This document shows positions 1-7,807 of a stretch of DNA of 64,000 bases, piece after piece. A program made the position numbers and the translations under genes. How positions within the stretch are numbered: position 1 is the first letter of the stretch; every line of letters starts with the position of its first letter. The notes under the pieces were generated by a model. That model ran no database searches and was not told the origin of the DNA. It saw nothing but the letters and a program-made list of their open reading frames with translations. The stretch comes from Streptomyces sp. TS71-3 (GTDB lineage Bacteria; Actinomycetota; Actinomycetes; Streptomycetales; Streptomycetaceae), in the NCBI RefSeq assembly GCF_018327685.1, contig NZ_BNEL01000001.1, forward strand, positions 2,914,001 through 2,978,000, written 5' to 3'.

Positions 1-1133
1 AAGAGCGCGGCCAGCGCGATGCAGACCTCGATGCGGGCGAGTTCGGCTCCCACGCACAGGTGCACGCCGTGGCCGAAGGCCAGGTGCTCGTGGGAGGCCG
101 CGCGGCCGATGTCGAACAGGTCGGCGTCCTCGCCGTGCACCCCCGGGTCGCGGCCCGCGGCGGCATAGTTGATGGCGATCGCGTCGCCCTCGGCGAAGAC
201 CACGCCGGTGGGATCGTCCACCACCTCGTGCACGGCGAACCGCAGGAGGATGGTGGCGATCGGCGCCTCGTGCCGCAGCGCCTCCTCGACGACCTGCTCC
301 CACGGCGTCTGGCCGGTGGTGGCCAGGGCGAGCTGGTCGGGGTGGGTGAGGAGGTCGACCACCGAGTGGTCCAGGAGGTTGACCGTGGTCTCGTGGCCGG
401 CGCCGATGAGGAGCATCAGGCTGTCGGCGAGCTCCTGGTCCGTCAGCTCGCCCTCGGCGTGCGAGGCGACGAGGGCGGTCGTCACGTCGTCGCCCGGGTT
501 CTCCCGCTTGTGGGCGATCAGCTCGCCGCAGAGCCCGTAGAACCGCACCGGGGCCTCGGCCGCCTCCTCGGGCGTGAGGTCGGTGGCGAAGAGGGCGCCG
601 ATGCCGTCCCGGAACGCGTCGTGCAGGTGGTCGGGCACGCCCAGCACGCTGTTGACGACGAGGAGCGGCAGGCGCCAGGCGAAGCGGGCGCGCAGGTCGA
701 CGGTCTCGTCCGGGGCCGCGGTGGCGAGTTCGTCGAGGAGAGCGGCGGTGATCTCCTCGATGCGGGGCGCGAGCGCGCGCACCCGGCGGGTGCTGAACGC
801 CGCGGCCAGCGGGCGCCGCAGGCGGCGGTGCTCGGCGCCGTGGGCCGTCAGGGCGTTGCGGACGTCGACCCAGATCCGCAGCGGCCAGTCCGCGGGTATC
901 TCCCCGCGGACGTAGGCGGGCCAGTGCTGGTGCGCGTCCTTCGAGATGTGCGGGTGGACGAGCAGGCGGCGTATCAGGTGCGGGTCGGTCACGGACCATG
1001 CGTCGATCCCGCCGGGGAGCGTCACACGGGCCGCCGGGCCGAGGGCCCGCAGAGCGGACGCCTCGGCATGGATATCGGCGGCTGAGGGGTCAAGTGCGTA
1101 AGGACATCCGGTTACCTGGGGGTTGGCGGTCAT
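1..1133 (-). CDS. Cytochrome P450, CYP154-like (3' end outside window)
   Basis: Reading the minus strand from ATG 1133 gives about 377 residues of an open P450 frame that runs off the left edge. The I-helix oxygen-binding segment (GAGHETT), an intact K-helix ExxR (EALR) and the heme loop FGHGVHLCVG with its Cys ligand are all visible, so the enzyme looks catalytically complete; only the last ~20-30 residues are missing. The upstream gene stops 6 bases before this start, and a GGAAGG at its very end serves as ribosome site. It is the last gene of a conservon operon, where a CYP154-type P450 typically follows a CYP157-type one. The family call rests on motifs and context; substrate unknown. Confidence 0.93.
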   Translation of the reverse strand, partial: MTANPQVTGCPYALDPSAADIHAEASALRALGPAARVTLPGGIDAWSVTDPHLIRRLLVHPHISKDAHQHWPAYVRGEIPADWPLRIWVDVRNALTAHGAEHRRLRRPLAAAFSTRRVRALAPRIEEITAALLDELATAAPDETVDLRARFAWRLPLLVVNSVLGVPDHLHDAFRDGIGALFATDLTPEEAAEAPVRFYGLCGELIAHKRENPGDDVTTALVASHAEGELTDQELADSLMLLIGAGHETTVNLLDHSVVDLLTHPDQLALATTGQTPWEQVVEEALRHEAPIATILLRFAVHEVVDDPTGVVFAEGDAIAINYAAAGRDPGVHGEDADLFDIGRAASHEHLAFGHGVHLCVGAELARIEVCIALAAL

Positions 1134-1139
1134 GACGGT

Positions 1140-2381
1140 TCACCTTCCGATAGCCGTTCTGGTGTCGGGGTGGAACATCACGGGCAGCGCCGTCAGCCCG
1201 GCGAGGAAGGTGCCGGGCCTGTTGCGCAGCTCACTGTCGGGTACGGCGAGGTCGAGACCGGGGAGCCGGTCGAGGGCGCGCTCCAGCGCCGTCTCCGCGA
1301 TGACACGTGCAAGGTCGGGCGCCGGACAGGCGTGCACTCCGGCCGAGAAGCCGAGATGGCCGCGATTGCCCGCCCGGGCGGCGGGCGGAACCTTCAGCCC
1401 TGGATCGCCGTTGGCGCCGGCGAAGCTGACAAGGATCGGATAGCCCGGCGCCAGGTGCACGCCTTCGAAGCTCTGCTCGCCGAGCGCGTAGAGGGGGGAG
1501 TAGTTGGGGATGGGCGGGTTCTCCCACAGTAGCTCCTCCAGCGCGTCCGAGACCGGCCTGACGCCGTCGTGCACGCTGCCGGCGAAGCTCTCGTCGGTGA
1601 GCACCCGCCGCAGGCCGTGCCCGATGTGGCTGGCGGTGGGGGGCGCCGCGGCACCGAAGACCAGCAGGATCGTCTGCGCCATCTCCGAGTCGGTGAGCCC
1701 CGCCTCGATCAGGTGGCTGGTGACGTCGTGCCGCGGCCGCTCCCTCTTCAGCCGGGTCAGCTCCAGGCACGCCTTCTCCAGGTCGGCGTTGGCCTGCGCG
1801 GCGTCGGCGCCCGCGTCGAACAGCCGCGTCACCGCGTACACGATCTGCTCGCCGAGCTCCGGCGGCGAGCCGAACAGGTAGATCACGGTGAGCATCGCCA
1901 GCGGCTCGGCGTACTGCGCGACCAGGTCGGCCTTCCCCTCCGTGGAGAAGACGTCGATGAGGTGGTCGGCGATGGCGTTCACCGAGGAGACCAGCGCGTG
2001 GGTGTCGACGCGGGCCATGCTCGTGGTGATCGCCTTGCGCAGCCTGGCGTGGTCGGGGCCGTCCTTCCACAGCGCGTTGTCACGCGGGTGCATCATCAGC
2101 GCGGCCGGGCTGTCCGCCGGCACCTCGCCCTTCTTCAACGCCTCCCACTGGCCGGGGTCCTTGGCGAACCTGGCCGGCGTGTTCCGCAGCAGGTACACGG
2201 CCGCCCGGTAGCCGACGGCCAGGTAGCCGTAGACGCCGGGGGAGATCTCCACCGGCGCGATCGGCCCGCGGGCGCGCAGCCGGTCGTAGGTGGCGTGCGG
2301 GTCGGCGCTGAAGGCGTCCCCGTGGATCGGCAGCGGGTCGTCGGCCTCGGGAGGCGTGAACGGTGCGGTCGGTGCGGTCAC
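1140..2381 (-). CDS. Conservon cytochrome P450, CYP157-like, with no ExxR arginine
   Basis: 413 residues. The heme-binding loop FSAGVHACPAP with Cys352 marks it as a P450. In the K-helix the normally invariant ExxR reads E283-L-L-W286, so the arginine is a tryptophan, and the I-helix is GAAAPPT. Loss of ExxR is the known hallmark of the CYP157 family of Streptomyces conservons. The GTG start at 2381 overlaps the stop of the GTPase gene (GTGA), and the following P450 starts 6 bases after this stop, so the two P450s are translationally coupled and may work together. Whether this one has catalytic activity or is mainly structural or regulatory cannot be read from the sequence. Confidence 0.93.
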   Translation of the reverse strand: MTAPTAPFTPPEADDPLPIHGDAFSADPHATYDRLRARGPIAPVEISPGVYGYLAVGYRAAVYLLRNTPARFAKDPGQWEALKKGEVPADSPAALMMHPRDNALWKDGPDHARLRKAITTSMARVDTHALVSSVNAIADHLIDVFSTEGKADLVAQYAEPLAMLTVIYLFGSPPELGEQIVYAVTRLFDAGADAAQANADLEKACLELTRLKRERPRHDVTSHLIEAGLTDSEMAQTILLVFGAAAPPTASHIGHGLRRVLTDESFAGSVHDGVRPVSDALEELLWENPPIPNYSPLYALGEQSFEGVHLAPGYPILVSFAGANGDPGLKVPPAARAGNRGHLGFSAGVHACPAPDLARVIAETALERALDRLPGLDLAVPDSELRNRPGTFLAGLTALPVMFHPDTRTAIGR

Positions 2382-2980
2382 TGGCTCGGCTCCGGCGTCA
2401 GGGTGAGCAGATGGCTGATGAGGACGATCAGCGCGTCGCGCGAGCTGGCCTTGTCCCGGGCGTCGCAGGTCACCAGCGGCGTCTCGGGCGCGAGGTCCAT
2501 GACCTCCCGCAGGCGCTGCTCGGGGACGACGGGCGCGCCGTCGAAGAGGTTGATGGCGACGGTGTAGGGCAGGCCCAGGTCCTCGACGAGCTGGAGGATC
2601 GGGTAGGTCTCGGCGAGGCGTCTGGTGTCGGCGAGCACCAGCGCGCCGAGCGCGCCCACGGCCAGGTCCTGGAGCACGGGGTAGAAGCGGGGCTGGCCCG
2701 GCGCGCCGAACAGGTACAGGACGAGGTCGTCCGTCAGGGAGAGGCGGCCGAAGTCCATGGCGACCGTGGTGGTCGCCTTGTTCGGCAGGTCGGTGGTGTC
2801 GATCCCCGCGCCGGCGGTCGTCATCACCTCCTCGGTGCTGACGGGCGCGATCTGCGACAGGCAGTGGACCAGCGTGGTCTTCCCGGCACCGAAGTGGCCG
2901 GCGACGAGGATCTTCGCGGTCCGCTCGTCGCCTCGCAGGATCGGTGGGGCATCAGAGGCGGCGAAGGCCGGCAAGGACAT
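2378..2980 (-). CDS. cvnD: Conservon GTP-binding protein CvnD
   Basis: 200-residue small GTPase-like protein of the conservon family. The P-loop GHFGAGKT lies at residues 28-35. The switch region carries FGAPGQ in place of DxxG, and the base-specificity motif is NLFD rather than NKxD, as is usual for this bacterial family. In conservons the CvnD GTPase associates with CvnA, CvnB and CvnC in a membrane complex that resembles a G-protein-coupled system. Its start overlaps the cvnC end by 29 bases and its stop overlaps the P450 start by 4, so expression is tightly coupled. Confidence 0.93.
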   Translation of the reverse strand: MSLPAFAASDAPPILRGDERTAKILVAGHFGAGKTTLVHCLSQIAPVSTEEVMTTAGAGIDTTDLPNKATTTVAMDFGRLSLTDDLVLYLFGAPGQPRFYPVLQDLAVGALGALVLADTRRLAETYPILQLVEDLGLPYTVAINLFDGAPVVPEQRLREVMDLAPETPLVTCDARDKASSRDALIVLISHLLTLTPEPSQ

Positions 2981-3320
2981 CCTCCAGCAGCGTGCGGCGG
3001 TCGGTTTCAGGGCTCTGCGTGCTGCGCGGCCCGGTGGAGATGTGCCCGGAGTCCATCAGGTCGGCCAGCAGGATGCGCATGACGCTCAGCGGCAGCGACA
3101 GCAGTGCCGCCAGCTCGGCGACCGACTGGGCGCTGCCGGCCAGCACTTCGAGGATCCGGACGTGTTCGGGGGTGAGCTGGGCGCGGCCGAGGTGGGCGGC
3201 GGCGCCGGACAGCGAGACGAGCGTGACGTGGTCGAAGTGGTTGCGGCTGGCGTGCGACCTGCCGCCGGTGACCACGTACGTCCGCACCAGCCGGTCGCCC
3301 CCGCGCCGTGCGGCACTCAT
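2952..3320 (-). CDS. cvnC: Conservon DUF742 protein CvnC
   Basis: 122 residues, DUF742 family: a winged-helix-like protein (segment VRILEVLAGSAQSVAELAALL looks like a helix-turn-helix; residues LLADLMDSGHI follow as the recognition part). In conservons CvnC interacts with the other Cvn proteins rather than being shown to bind DNA. The ATG at 3320 overlaps the cvnB stop in an ATGA junction. Confidence 0.92.
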   Translation of the reverse strand: MSAARRGGDRLVRTYVVTGGRSHASRNHFDHVTLVSLSGAAAHLGRAQLTPEHVRILEVLAGSAQSVAELAALLSLPLSVMRILLADLMDSGHISTGPRSTQSPETDRRTLLEDVLAGLRRL

Positions 3321-3724
3321 GCGCTCTCGGCTTGCGGTTCACGCGGTGCCACGGCCATCTCGTCGCCGAGGCGCTCCACCATCTTGGCCATGTCGTAGGA
3401 GAACGCGGAGACGTCCACGTCGGGTCCCGCGGAGGCCACCAGGTAGGCACCGTCGGCGGCGGCGATGACGAACAGGAAGCCGTCCTGGAACTGCACCATC
3501 GTCTGCTGCCACGCCGTCGGCTTCGCGCTGACGAAGTCGCCGCCGTTGCGGCTGAGGGACTGCATGCCCGAGGCGATCGCCGAGACACGGTCGGCCACGT
3601 CCGGCTTCACTTCCGAGGACGCCGCCCGCTGCAGCCCGTCGGCGGACAGCAGCACCGCGTGCCGCGCGTGCGGCGCCTTGACCAGTTCGTCCAGGATCCA
3701 GCTCACGTCGGGGTTCTTGGTCAC
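3317..3724 (-). CDS. cvnB: Conservon roadblock/LC7 protein CvnB
   Basis: 135 residues with the roadblock/LC7 fold: the conserved opening (WILDELVKAPHARHAVLLSADG), a central helix with SGMQSLSR and a C-terminal strand LVASAGPDVDVSAFSYDM. Roadblock proteins are regulators of small GTPases; in conservons CvnB pairs with CvnD. The GTG start at 3724 overlaps the cvnA stop (GTGA) and has a GGAGA ribosome site a few bases upstream, which decides the start. Confidence 0.93.
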   Translation of the reverse strand: MTKNPDVSWILDELVKAPHARHAVLLSADGLQRAASSEVKPDVADRVSAIASGMQSLSRNGGDFVSAKPTAWQQTMVQFQDGFLFVIAAADGAYLVASAGPDVDVSAFSYDMAKMVERLGDEMAVAPREPQAESA

Positions 3725-5052
3725 GATGTCTCCTCATGGGTGGTGCGGGCGGACTCGGTGGCGCGGACGAACGCCGCCAGGTTCTGGCCGGAGCCTGGGG
3801 TCGGCGGGACGGTCGCCGGACGGCTGGGGACGGGCTTGCGGTTCCGGGAACGGCGGCGCAGGGGCAGCCCGTCGTCCGCCACCGGGTAGTCGTCGGCGGC
3901 CGGCGGGGCCTCCGGGCTGCTCTCCACGACGTCCTGCGGGGCCTTCCGCTCCGGCTCGGCCGGTTCGGCGGGCTCGGCCTCGGGCCGGGCGCCGGAGCCG
4001 GGCGTCGTGAGCAGCGCGCGGGGCAGGTGCAACACGGCGCGCACGCCGCCGTGCACCGAGTGCTCCTCGTCGATCGAGACGCGGAAGCCGTACTTGGCGG
4101 CGAGCCGTCCGACACCGAGGTGGCCGAAGCTCGGCGGCACCTTCAGCTCGGTGAGCATCACCGGGTCCTTCCCGGAGAGCCGGCGCCCGGCCAGCTCGCG
4201 GGCCTCGGGGGCCATGCCGGGGCCCGCGTCGTGGATCTCGATGCTGACGCCGTGGTGCGCCTCCAGGAAGCTGACCTCCACCGGGGTGGTGGGGGCGCTG
4301 TGCCGGGCGGCGTTGTCGAGCAGCTCGGCGACAGCGAGCACCACCGGCTCGACGTACCGGCTGGCGACCCAGTGCGGCGACTCGCTGGGCACCTTCACCC
4401 GCTGGAAGTCCCGGATCCGGGAGACGCCGCCGCGCACCGCGTCCAGCAGCGGCACGTCGTCGCGCTGCCGGCCGGGCCACATGTCGGTGAGCACGCCCAG
4501 GATCTGCAGGCGGCGGGCCAGTTGGTTGCCGGTGTGGTCGATCGGCTGGACCAGCTCCAGCAGTCTCTCGTCGTGCTCGGTGTCGAGCAGCTTGGTGATG
4601 GCCGCCTGCTGCTCGTAGACGAGCGCCTGGACGGAGCGCGTGACGGCCTGCACGGCGGCCCGGGACGCCGCCTCCGCGCGCTCGGCGGCCGCGACCGTCA
4701 GGGAGTTCACCTCTTCGAGGACGGTCAGGTACGCCTTGCCGGTGGCGGTGTCGGCGAGCATCTGGTGGCGGGGGCCGCCGCAGGAGGCGAGGTCGCCGAT
4801 GCTCTGCTGCAACGCGTACACGAGGCCGGGCAGGCGGGCCTCGGCGAGGTGCGCGGCCTCCTCGTCCCGCAGGGTCACCTGCCTGCGGGCCTCGGCCGCG
4901 CGCCGCTCCGCGTCGGCGAGGGAGGCGTGGAGTGTCGTCAGGCGGCGCCCGCGTTCGGCCGCTTTGCGGTAGTAGCGCACCGCGACCGTGCCGGCGGCGA
5001 CCATGCCGCCGGCGGGTACGCACAGCAGCACGTCCTGTATGAGGGAGGTCAT
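3721..5052 (-). CDS. cvnA: Conservon sensor-kinase-like protein CvnA
   Basis: 443 residues from ATG 5052, chosen because AGAGG sits 6 bases upstream; an in-frame ATG at 5067 has no ribosome site. A single hydrophobic segment near residues 5-25 is followed by a long helical region and a HATPase_c domain with the N box LLDNAARHS and G1 box DAGPGM. No classical phosphoacceptor His box is apparent, as in other nitrate-sensor-like Cvn kinases. The C-terminal ~110 residues are Pro/Ala/Glu-rich and probably disordered. It is the first gene of the cvnABCD-P450-P450 operon and presumably the membrane signal receiver. Confidence 0.93.
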   Translation of the reverse strand: MTSLIQDVLLCVPAGGMVAAGTVAVRYYRKAAERGRRLTTLHASLADAERRAAEARRQVTLRDEEAAHLAEARLPGLVYALQQSIGDLASCGGPRHQMLADTATGKAYLTVLEEVNSLTVAAAERAEAASRAAVQAVTRSVQALVYEQQAAITKLLDTEHDERLLELVQPIDHTGNQLARRLQILGVLTDMWPGRQRDDVPLLDAVRGGVSRIRDFQRVKVPSESPHWVASRYVEPVVLAVAELLDNAARHSAPTTPVEVSFLEAHHGVSIEIHDAGPGMAPEARELAGRRLSGKDPVMLTELKVPPSFGHLGVGRLAAKYGFRVSIDEEHSVHGGVRAVLHLPRALLTTPGSGARPEAEPAEPAEPERKAPQDVVESSPEAPPAADDYPVADDGLPLRRRSRNRKPVPSRPATVPPTPGSGQNLAAFVRATESARTTHEETS

Positions 5053-5180
5053 CGGATCCTCTGGCATAGGGGGAGATGTGGCAGGCGCGGCGGTGGGACC
5101 GCGCGTGGGGGTTCAGGAGCGGGGACGGCGCCGGATGCGGCGCCGGTGGACCCGGCGCGGCGCGTACGGGGCTAGGTCGG

Positions 5181-5364
5181 GTCCGGCGGATCTTCGTGGA
5201 TCAGCCTGCGGCGTCTGGTGCTGGGGGCACCTCCCACGCCTTTCAGGCTGTGGGGGAGCATCGCAAGGCGGAGGATCGTCCTCGTACTGGGCGTACTCGG
5301 ATGACTCCGACAACGCGGCGAGGTGCGGTACCAGGCGTCGCGGGCCCACGAAGATCCGCCGGAC
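5181..5364. repeat. 184-bp element bounded by a perfect 19-bp inverted repeat
   Basis: Positions 5181-5199 and 5346-5364 are exact reverse complements (core CCGGCGGATCTTCGTG), 146 bases apart. The interior contains the short GC palindrome GGGGGCACCTCCC...GGGGGAGC that recurs in Streptomyces intergenic DNA. No target-site duplication is visible at the outer edges. It may be a MITE-like or retron-free interspersed repeat; its type cannot be fixed from one copy. Confidence 0.6.
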
Positions 5365-5607
5365 ACGGCCCAGGGCCGGGCCTGCCCCGGTGGGGCGGTC
5401 CGGCGGTTCCGGCGACGGTTGCCGCGCGGGTACCGCGCTCCGCTCCGGCGTCCGGTCCGGCTTCCGCTTCCATGCTCGGCACGGCTTCCGCATCGGCGTG
5501 CGTCTCGGCTCGGGCTTCGGCGCCGGTGCGTCGCCGCGGCCCTCGACGGGGCCCGGCCGGCTCCTGGGTCTCGCTCGGCACGCGGGCGCTCCGCGGCGGT
5601 CCATGGC

Positions 5608-5736
5608 GTCCTCGCCGGCCCGCGACGGGGTCGAACCGCTGTACCCCGGCAGCCAGTTCGGTTCGCTTGCGACGGGCCTCCGCCCGCCGGCGATGCCGTA
5701 CATGATCTGCACTTCCTCCGGGTCGCCCGTACGGGC
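5608..5736 (-). pseudogene. Relic of a GH15-type glycoside hydrolase
   Basis: In one minus-strand frame the translation contains GDPEEVQIMYGIAG followed by WLPGYSGSTPSRAGED. This resembles the conserved block of GH15 glucoamylase/trehalase-like enzymes (QIMYG...WLPGY.GS.PVR.GN). About 40 residues match by eye; upstream the frame is closed by a stop at 5770-5772, and downstream the reading becomes unrelated Arg/Pro-rich sequence. No remaining catalytic region is seen. Family recognition is from memory and the match is short. Confidence 0.45.
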
Positions 5737-5981
5737 CGCAGCAGCCGGTTGCGCCGTGTGTGCGCATCGTCACACTAACCGGTGTGCATCACTGAGGATA
5801 GCGTGACGTGAGGGTTCGTTAGCCAGGTGCGGGACGAACCTTCGGAGGGGATCGCGGCACGGCGCCGGCGGGCGCGTCCCGGTGCCACCGGGCGTGCGGC
5901 GCCGGGGCTGGAAGGGTGAGCGCGGCGGCACGGGGGCGTGTGCCCTGGCTGCGCGACGGGACATACTGGTTGACTTTCCGC

Positions 5982-7016
5982 ATGTCACACCATCTCGACT
6001 CGCCCCTCGCCCGCCAGGACGTTCGCCTGGACATCACGGACCTGTATGTCTTCCGCGGCGAGACCGGGACCGTCTTCGTGCTGGACGTGTGCCCGTCCGC
6101 GGCCGGCGAGGACGCCCCGAAGGGGTTCCATCCGGAAGCGCGGTACGAGTTCCGGATCGACGTCAACGACGACGGTGTGGAGGAGCTGACCTACCGGTTC
6201 GCCTACGGCGCTCCGGACGCCTCCGGCCGCCAGGAGGTGCGCCTGTACCGGCTCACCGGCGCCGACGCCGCCGATCCCGCGGCCGAGGGCACGCTGCTCG
6301 TCAAGGGCGCCACGGGCACCCCCGTGGTCGGCGAGGGGGGCCTGCGGGTGTGGGCGGGCAGGGCGCACGACCCGTTCTGGATCGAGCCCACCGTGCTGGG
6401 CGCCATCGGCGAGGCGTTCGCGAACGGCACCCGGGTGGACCTGTCCGGCTGGGACCCGGCCCGCGCGCGGAACGCGTTCGCCGACAACGAGATCTACGCG
6501 ACGGTGCTGGAGATCCCCGACCGCGTGCTGCTCGACGCCACCGGGGACGAGCTGCGCATCGAGGTGTGGGCCCTCGCCAGCCTCGCCACCGACGCCGGCG
6601 GCTGGCGCCCCGTCAACCGCGCCGGCATCCCGATGGTCCACCCGCTCTTCGCCCAGCACGACGACGACCTCGGCGACCGGCTCAACGTCACCCTGCCCGG
6701 CGACGACATGGACCACTACGGCGAGTCCGTGGCCGACATGGTCGCAGCCGTCGTCGCCGCCCACGGCAGCGCGCAGAACCCGCGCGCGCACGGCGTCGCC
6801 GTCGCCGAGCGGATCTGCCCCAACCAGCTCCCGTACATCATCGGCACCCCGGCCGAGTTCGGCTTCGCCGGGTGGAACGGCCGCTCCCTCACCGACAACG
6901 CACCCGAGGTGATGTTCTCCCTCGCCACCAACACGGCGTGCACCATCGGCCTCGACCAGACCGCGGTCCCGGTGCGCCCGACCGCCGGCTTCCCCTACGT
7001 GCACCCGGTGGCCTGA
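5982..7016 (+). CDS. DUF4331 domain protein
   Basis: 344 residues from ATG 5982, chosen because family members begin with the conserved SHHLDSP motif, found here right after the start; an upstream in-frame GTG at 5916 would add 22 atypical residues. Conserved blocks include DITDLYVF, the HPEARYEFRIDVNDDG segment and NEIYATVLEIP. No signal peptide or membrane segment is visible. The biochemical role of DUF4331 is unknown to me. The gene stands alone, about 80 bases ahead of a regulator. Confidence 0.88.
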   Translation: MSHHLDSPLARQDVRLDITDLYVFRGETGTVFVLDVCPSAAGEDAPKGFHPEARYEFRIDVNDDGVEELTYRFAYGAPDASGRQEVRLYRLTGADAADPAAEGTLLVKGATGTPVVGEGGLRVWAGRAHDPFWIEPTVLGAIGEAFANGTRVDLSGWDPARARNAFADNEIYATVLEIPDRVLLDATGDELRIEVWALASLATDAGGWRPVNRAGIPMVHPLFAQHDDDLGDRLNVTLPGDDMDHYGESVADMVAAVVAAHGSAQNPRAHGVAVAERICPNQLPYIIGTPAEFGFAGWNGRSLTDNAPEVMFSLATNTACTIGLDQTAVPVRPTAGFPYVHPVA

Positions 7017-7058
7017 TCCGGTCGGCCGCCCCCCCATGTGCGGTTTGCCTGACCCCGG

Positions 7059-7084
7059 ATGGACGTTTCATCCAACATGGACGT
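7059..7084 (+). promoter_or_regulatory. Direct repeat ATGGACGT upstream of YheO-type regulator
   Basis: Two exact copies of ATGGACGT lie at 7059-7066 and 7077-7084, 18 bases apart, ending 12 bases before the regulator start. The position fits an autoregulatory operator or a promoter-proximal site, but this is inferred from position alone. Confidence 0.3.
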
Positions 7085-7096
7085 ACGGTCCAGGTC

Positions 7097-7807
7097 ATGA
7101 GGAGCGCGGAGCGGAACCCCGACGGGAGCGAGGGGGAGAGCGGCGGAGGCGGTGGCGGCGAGGACCGCGAGGGCGCCGACCCCCGGGTCCGGATGTGGGC
7201 ACCCGTGGGGCGGGCCGTCGCGCTGCTGCTCAGCCCGTACGCCGAAGTCGTCCTCCACGACCCGGGCACGGACCGGGTCCTCGCGATCTGGAACCCGATG
7301 ACCGCGCGCGGTCCGGGCGATCCGTCGCTGCTGGGCGAGCTGGACGCCCTCGACCCGGCGTCCCGTGACGTCTTCGGGCCGTACGAGAAGCTGCTCGCCG
7401 ACGGCCGGCGCCTGACGTCGGTGAGCGCGGTGCTGCGGGCGGCCGACGGCGCGCCCTCGGCGGTGCTCTGTGTCAACCTGGACCGGACGCCGCTTGAGCA
7501 GGCCGCGGCCGTGCTCTCCGCGTTCGCCGCCCCGGTGGCGAGCCGGCCCGAGCCGCTGTTCGAGCAGGACTGGAACGAGCGTGTCCAGCAGGTCGTCGGC
7601 GCGTACGTGCGCGAGTGCGGGCGCCCGGTGGAGCGGCTGACCCGCGCCGACCGCCTGGCCGTCCTCGGCCGTCTCGACGAGGCCGGGGTGTTCGCCGTCC
7701 GCCGGGCGGCACCCGCCGTCGCCGCCGCCCTCCGGGTCTCCCGGTCCACCCTCTACGGCCTGCTATCCGCCCGCAGAGCGGCGGACACGAAGGAGCGCAC
7801 ACGGTGA
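7097..7807 (+). CDS. YheO/DauR-type PAS-HTH transcriptional regulator
   Basis: 236 residues. After a Gly/Glu-rich start (about 1-30) comes a PAS-like YheO sensor domain (VGRAVALLLSPYAEVVLHD...VLAIWNP... roughly 35-150) and a C-terminal helix-turn-helix (about 180-230; FAVRRAAPAVAAALRVSRSTLYGLL). Proteins with this layout regulate amino-acid (for example D-arginine) metabolism in other bacteria. Its stop overlaps the GTG of the aminotransferase gene by 4 bases, so the two are coupled and the regulator probably controls that enzyme. Confidence 0.88.
   Translation: MRSAERNPDGSEGESGGGGGGEDREGADPRVRMWAPVGRAVALLLSPYAEVVLHDPGTDRVLAIWNPMTARGPGDPSLLGELDALDPASRDVFGPYEKLLADGRRLTSVSAVLRAADGAPSAVLCVNLDRTPLEQAAAVLSAFAAPVASRPEPLFEQDWNERVQQVVGAYVRECGRPVERLTRADRLAVLGRLDEAGVFAVRRAAPAVAAALRVSRSTLYGLLSARRAADTKERTR

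Larger units (their letters stand above)
5053..5981. other. Gene-poor stretch between conservon and DUF4331 gene
   Basis: About 930 bases without a supportable intact gene. It must hold the conservon promoter near its left end. It also holds the inverted-repeat-bounded element (5181-5364) and the GH15-like relic (5608-5736) listed separately. Long open frames on both strands here are Arg/Pro-rich and look like GC-bias artefacts. Confidence 0.6.

Noticed and set aside
60..1085. Long plus-strand open frames over the first P450 gene
   Set aside because: They are antisense to a frame with complete P450 motifs and have the Gly/Arg/Val-rich composition of a GC-bias shadow.
5113..5712. 199-residue minus-strand gene upstream of the conservon
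   Set aside because: Only the first ~40 residues look protein-like (GH15); the remainder crosses the inverted-repeat element and has no coding character, so it is treated as a relic.
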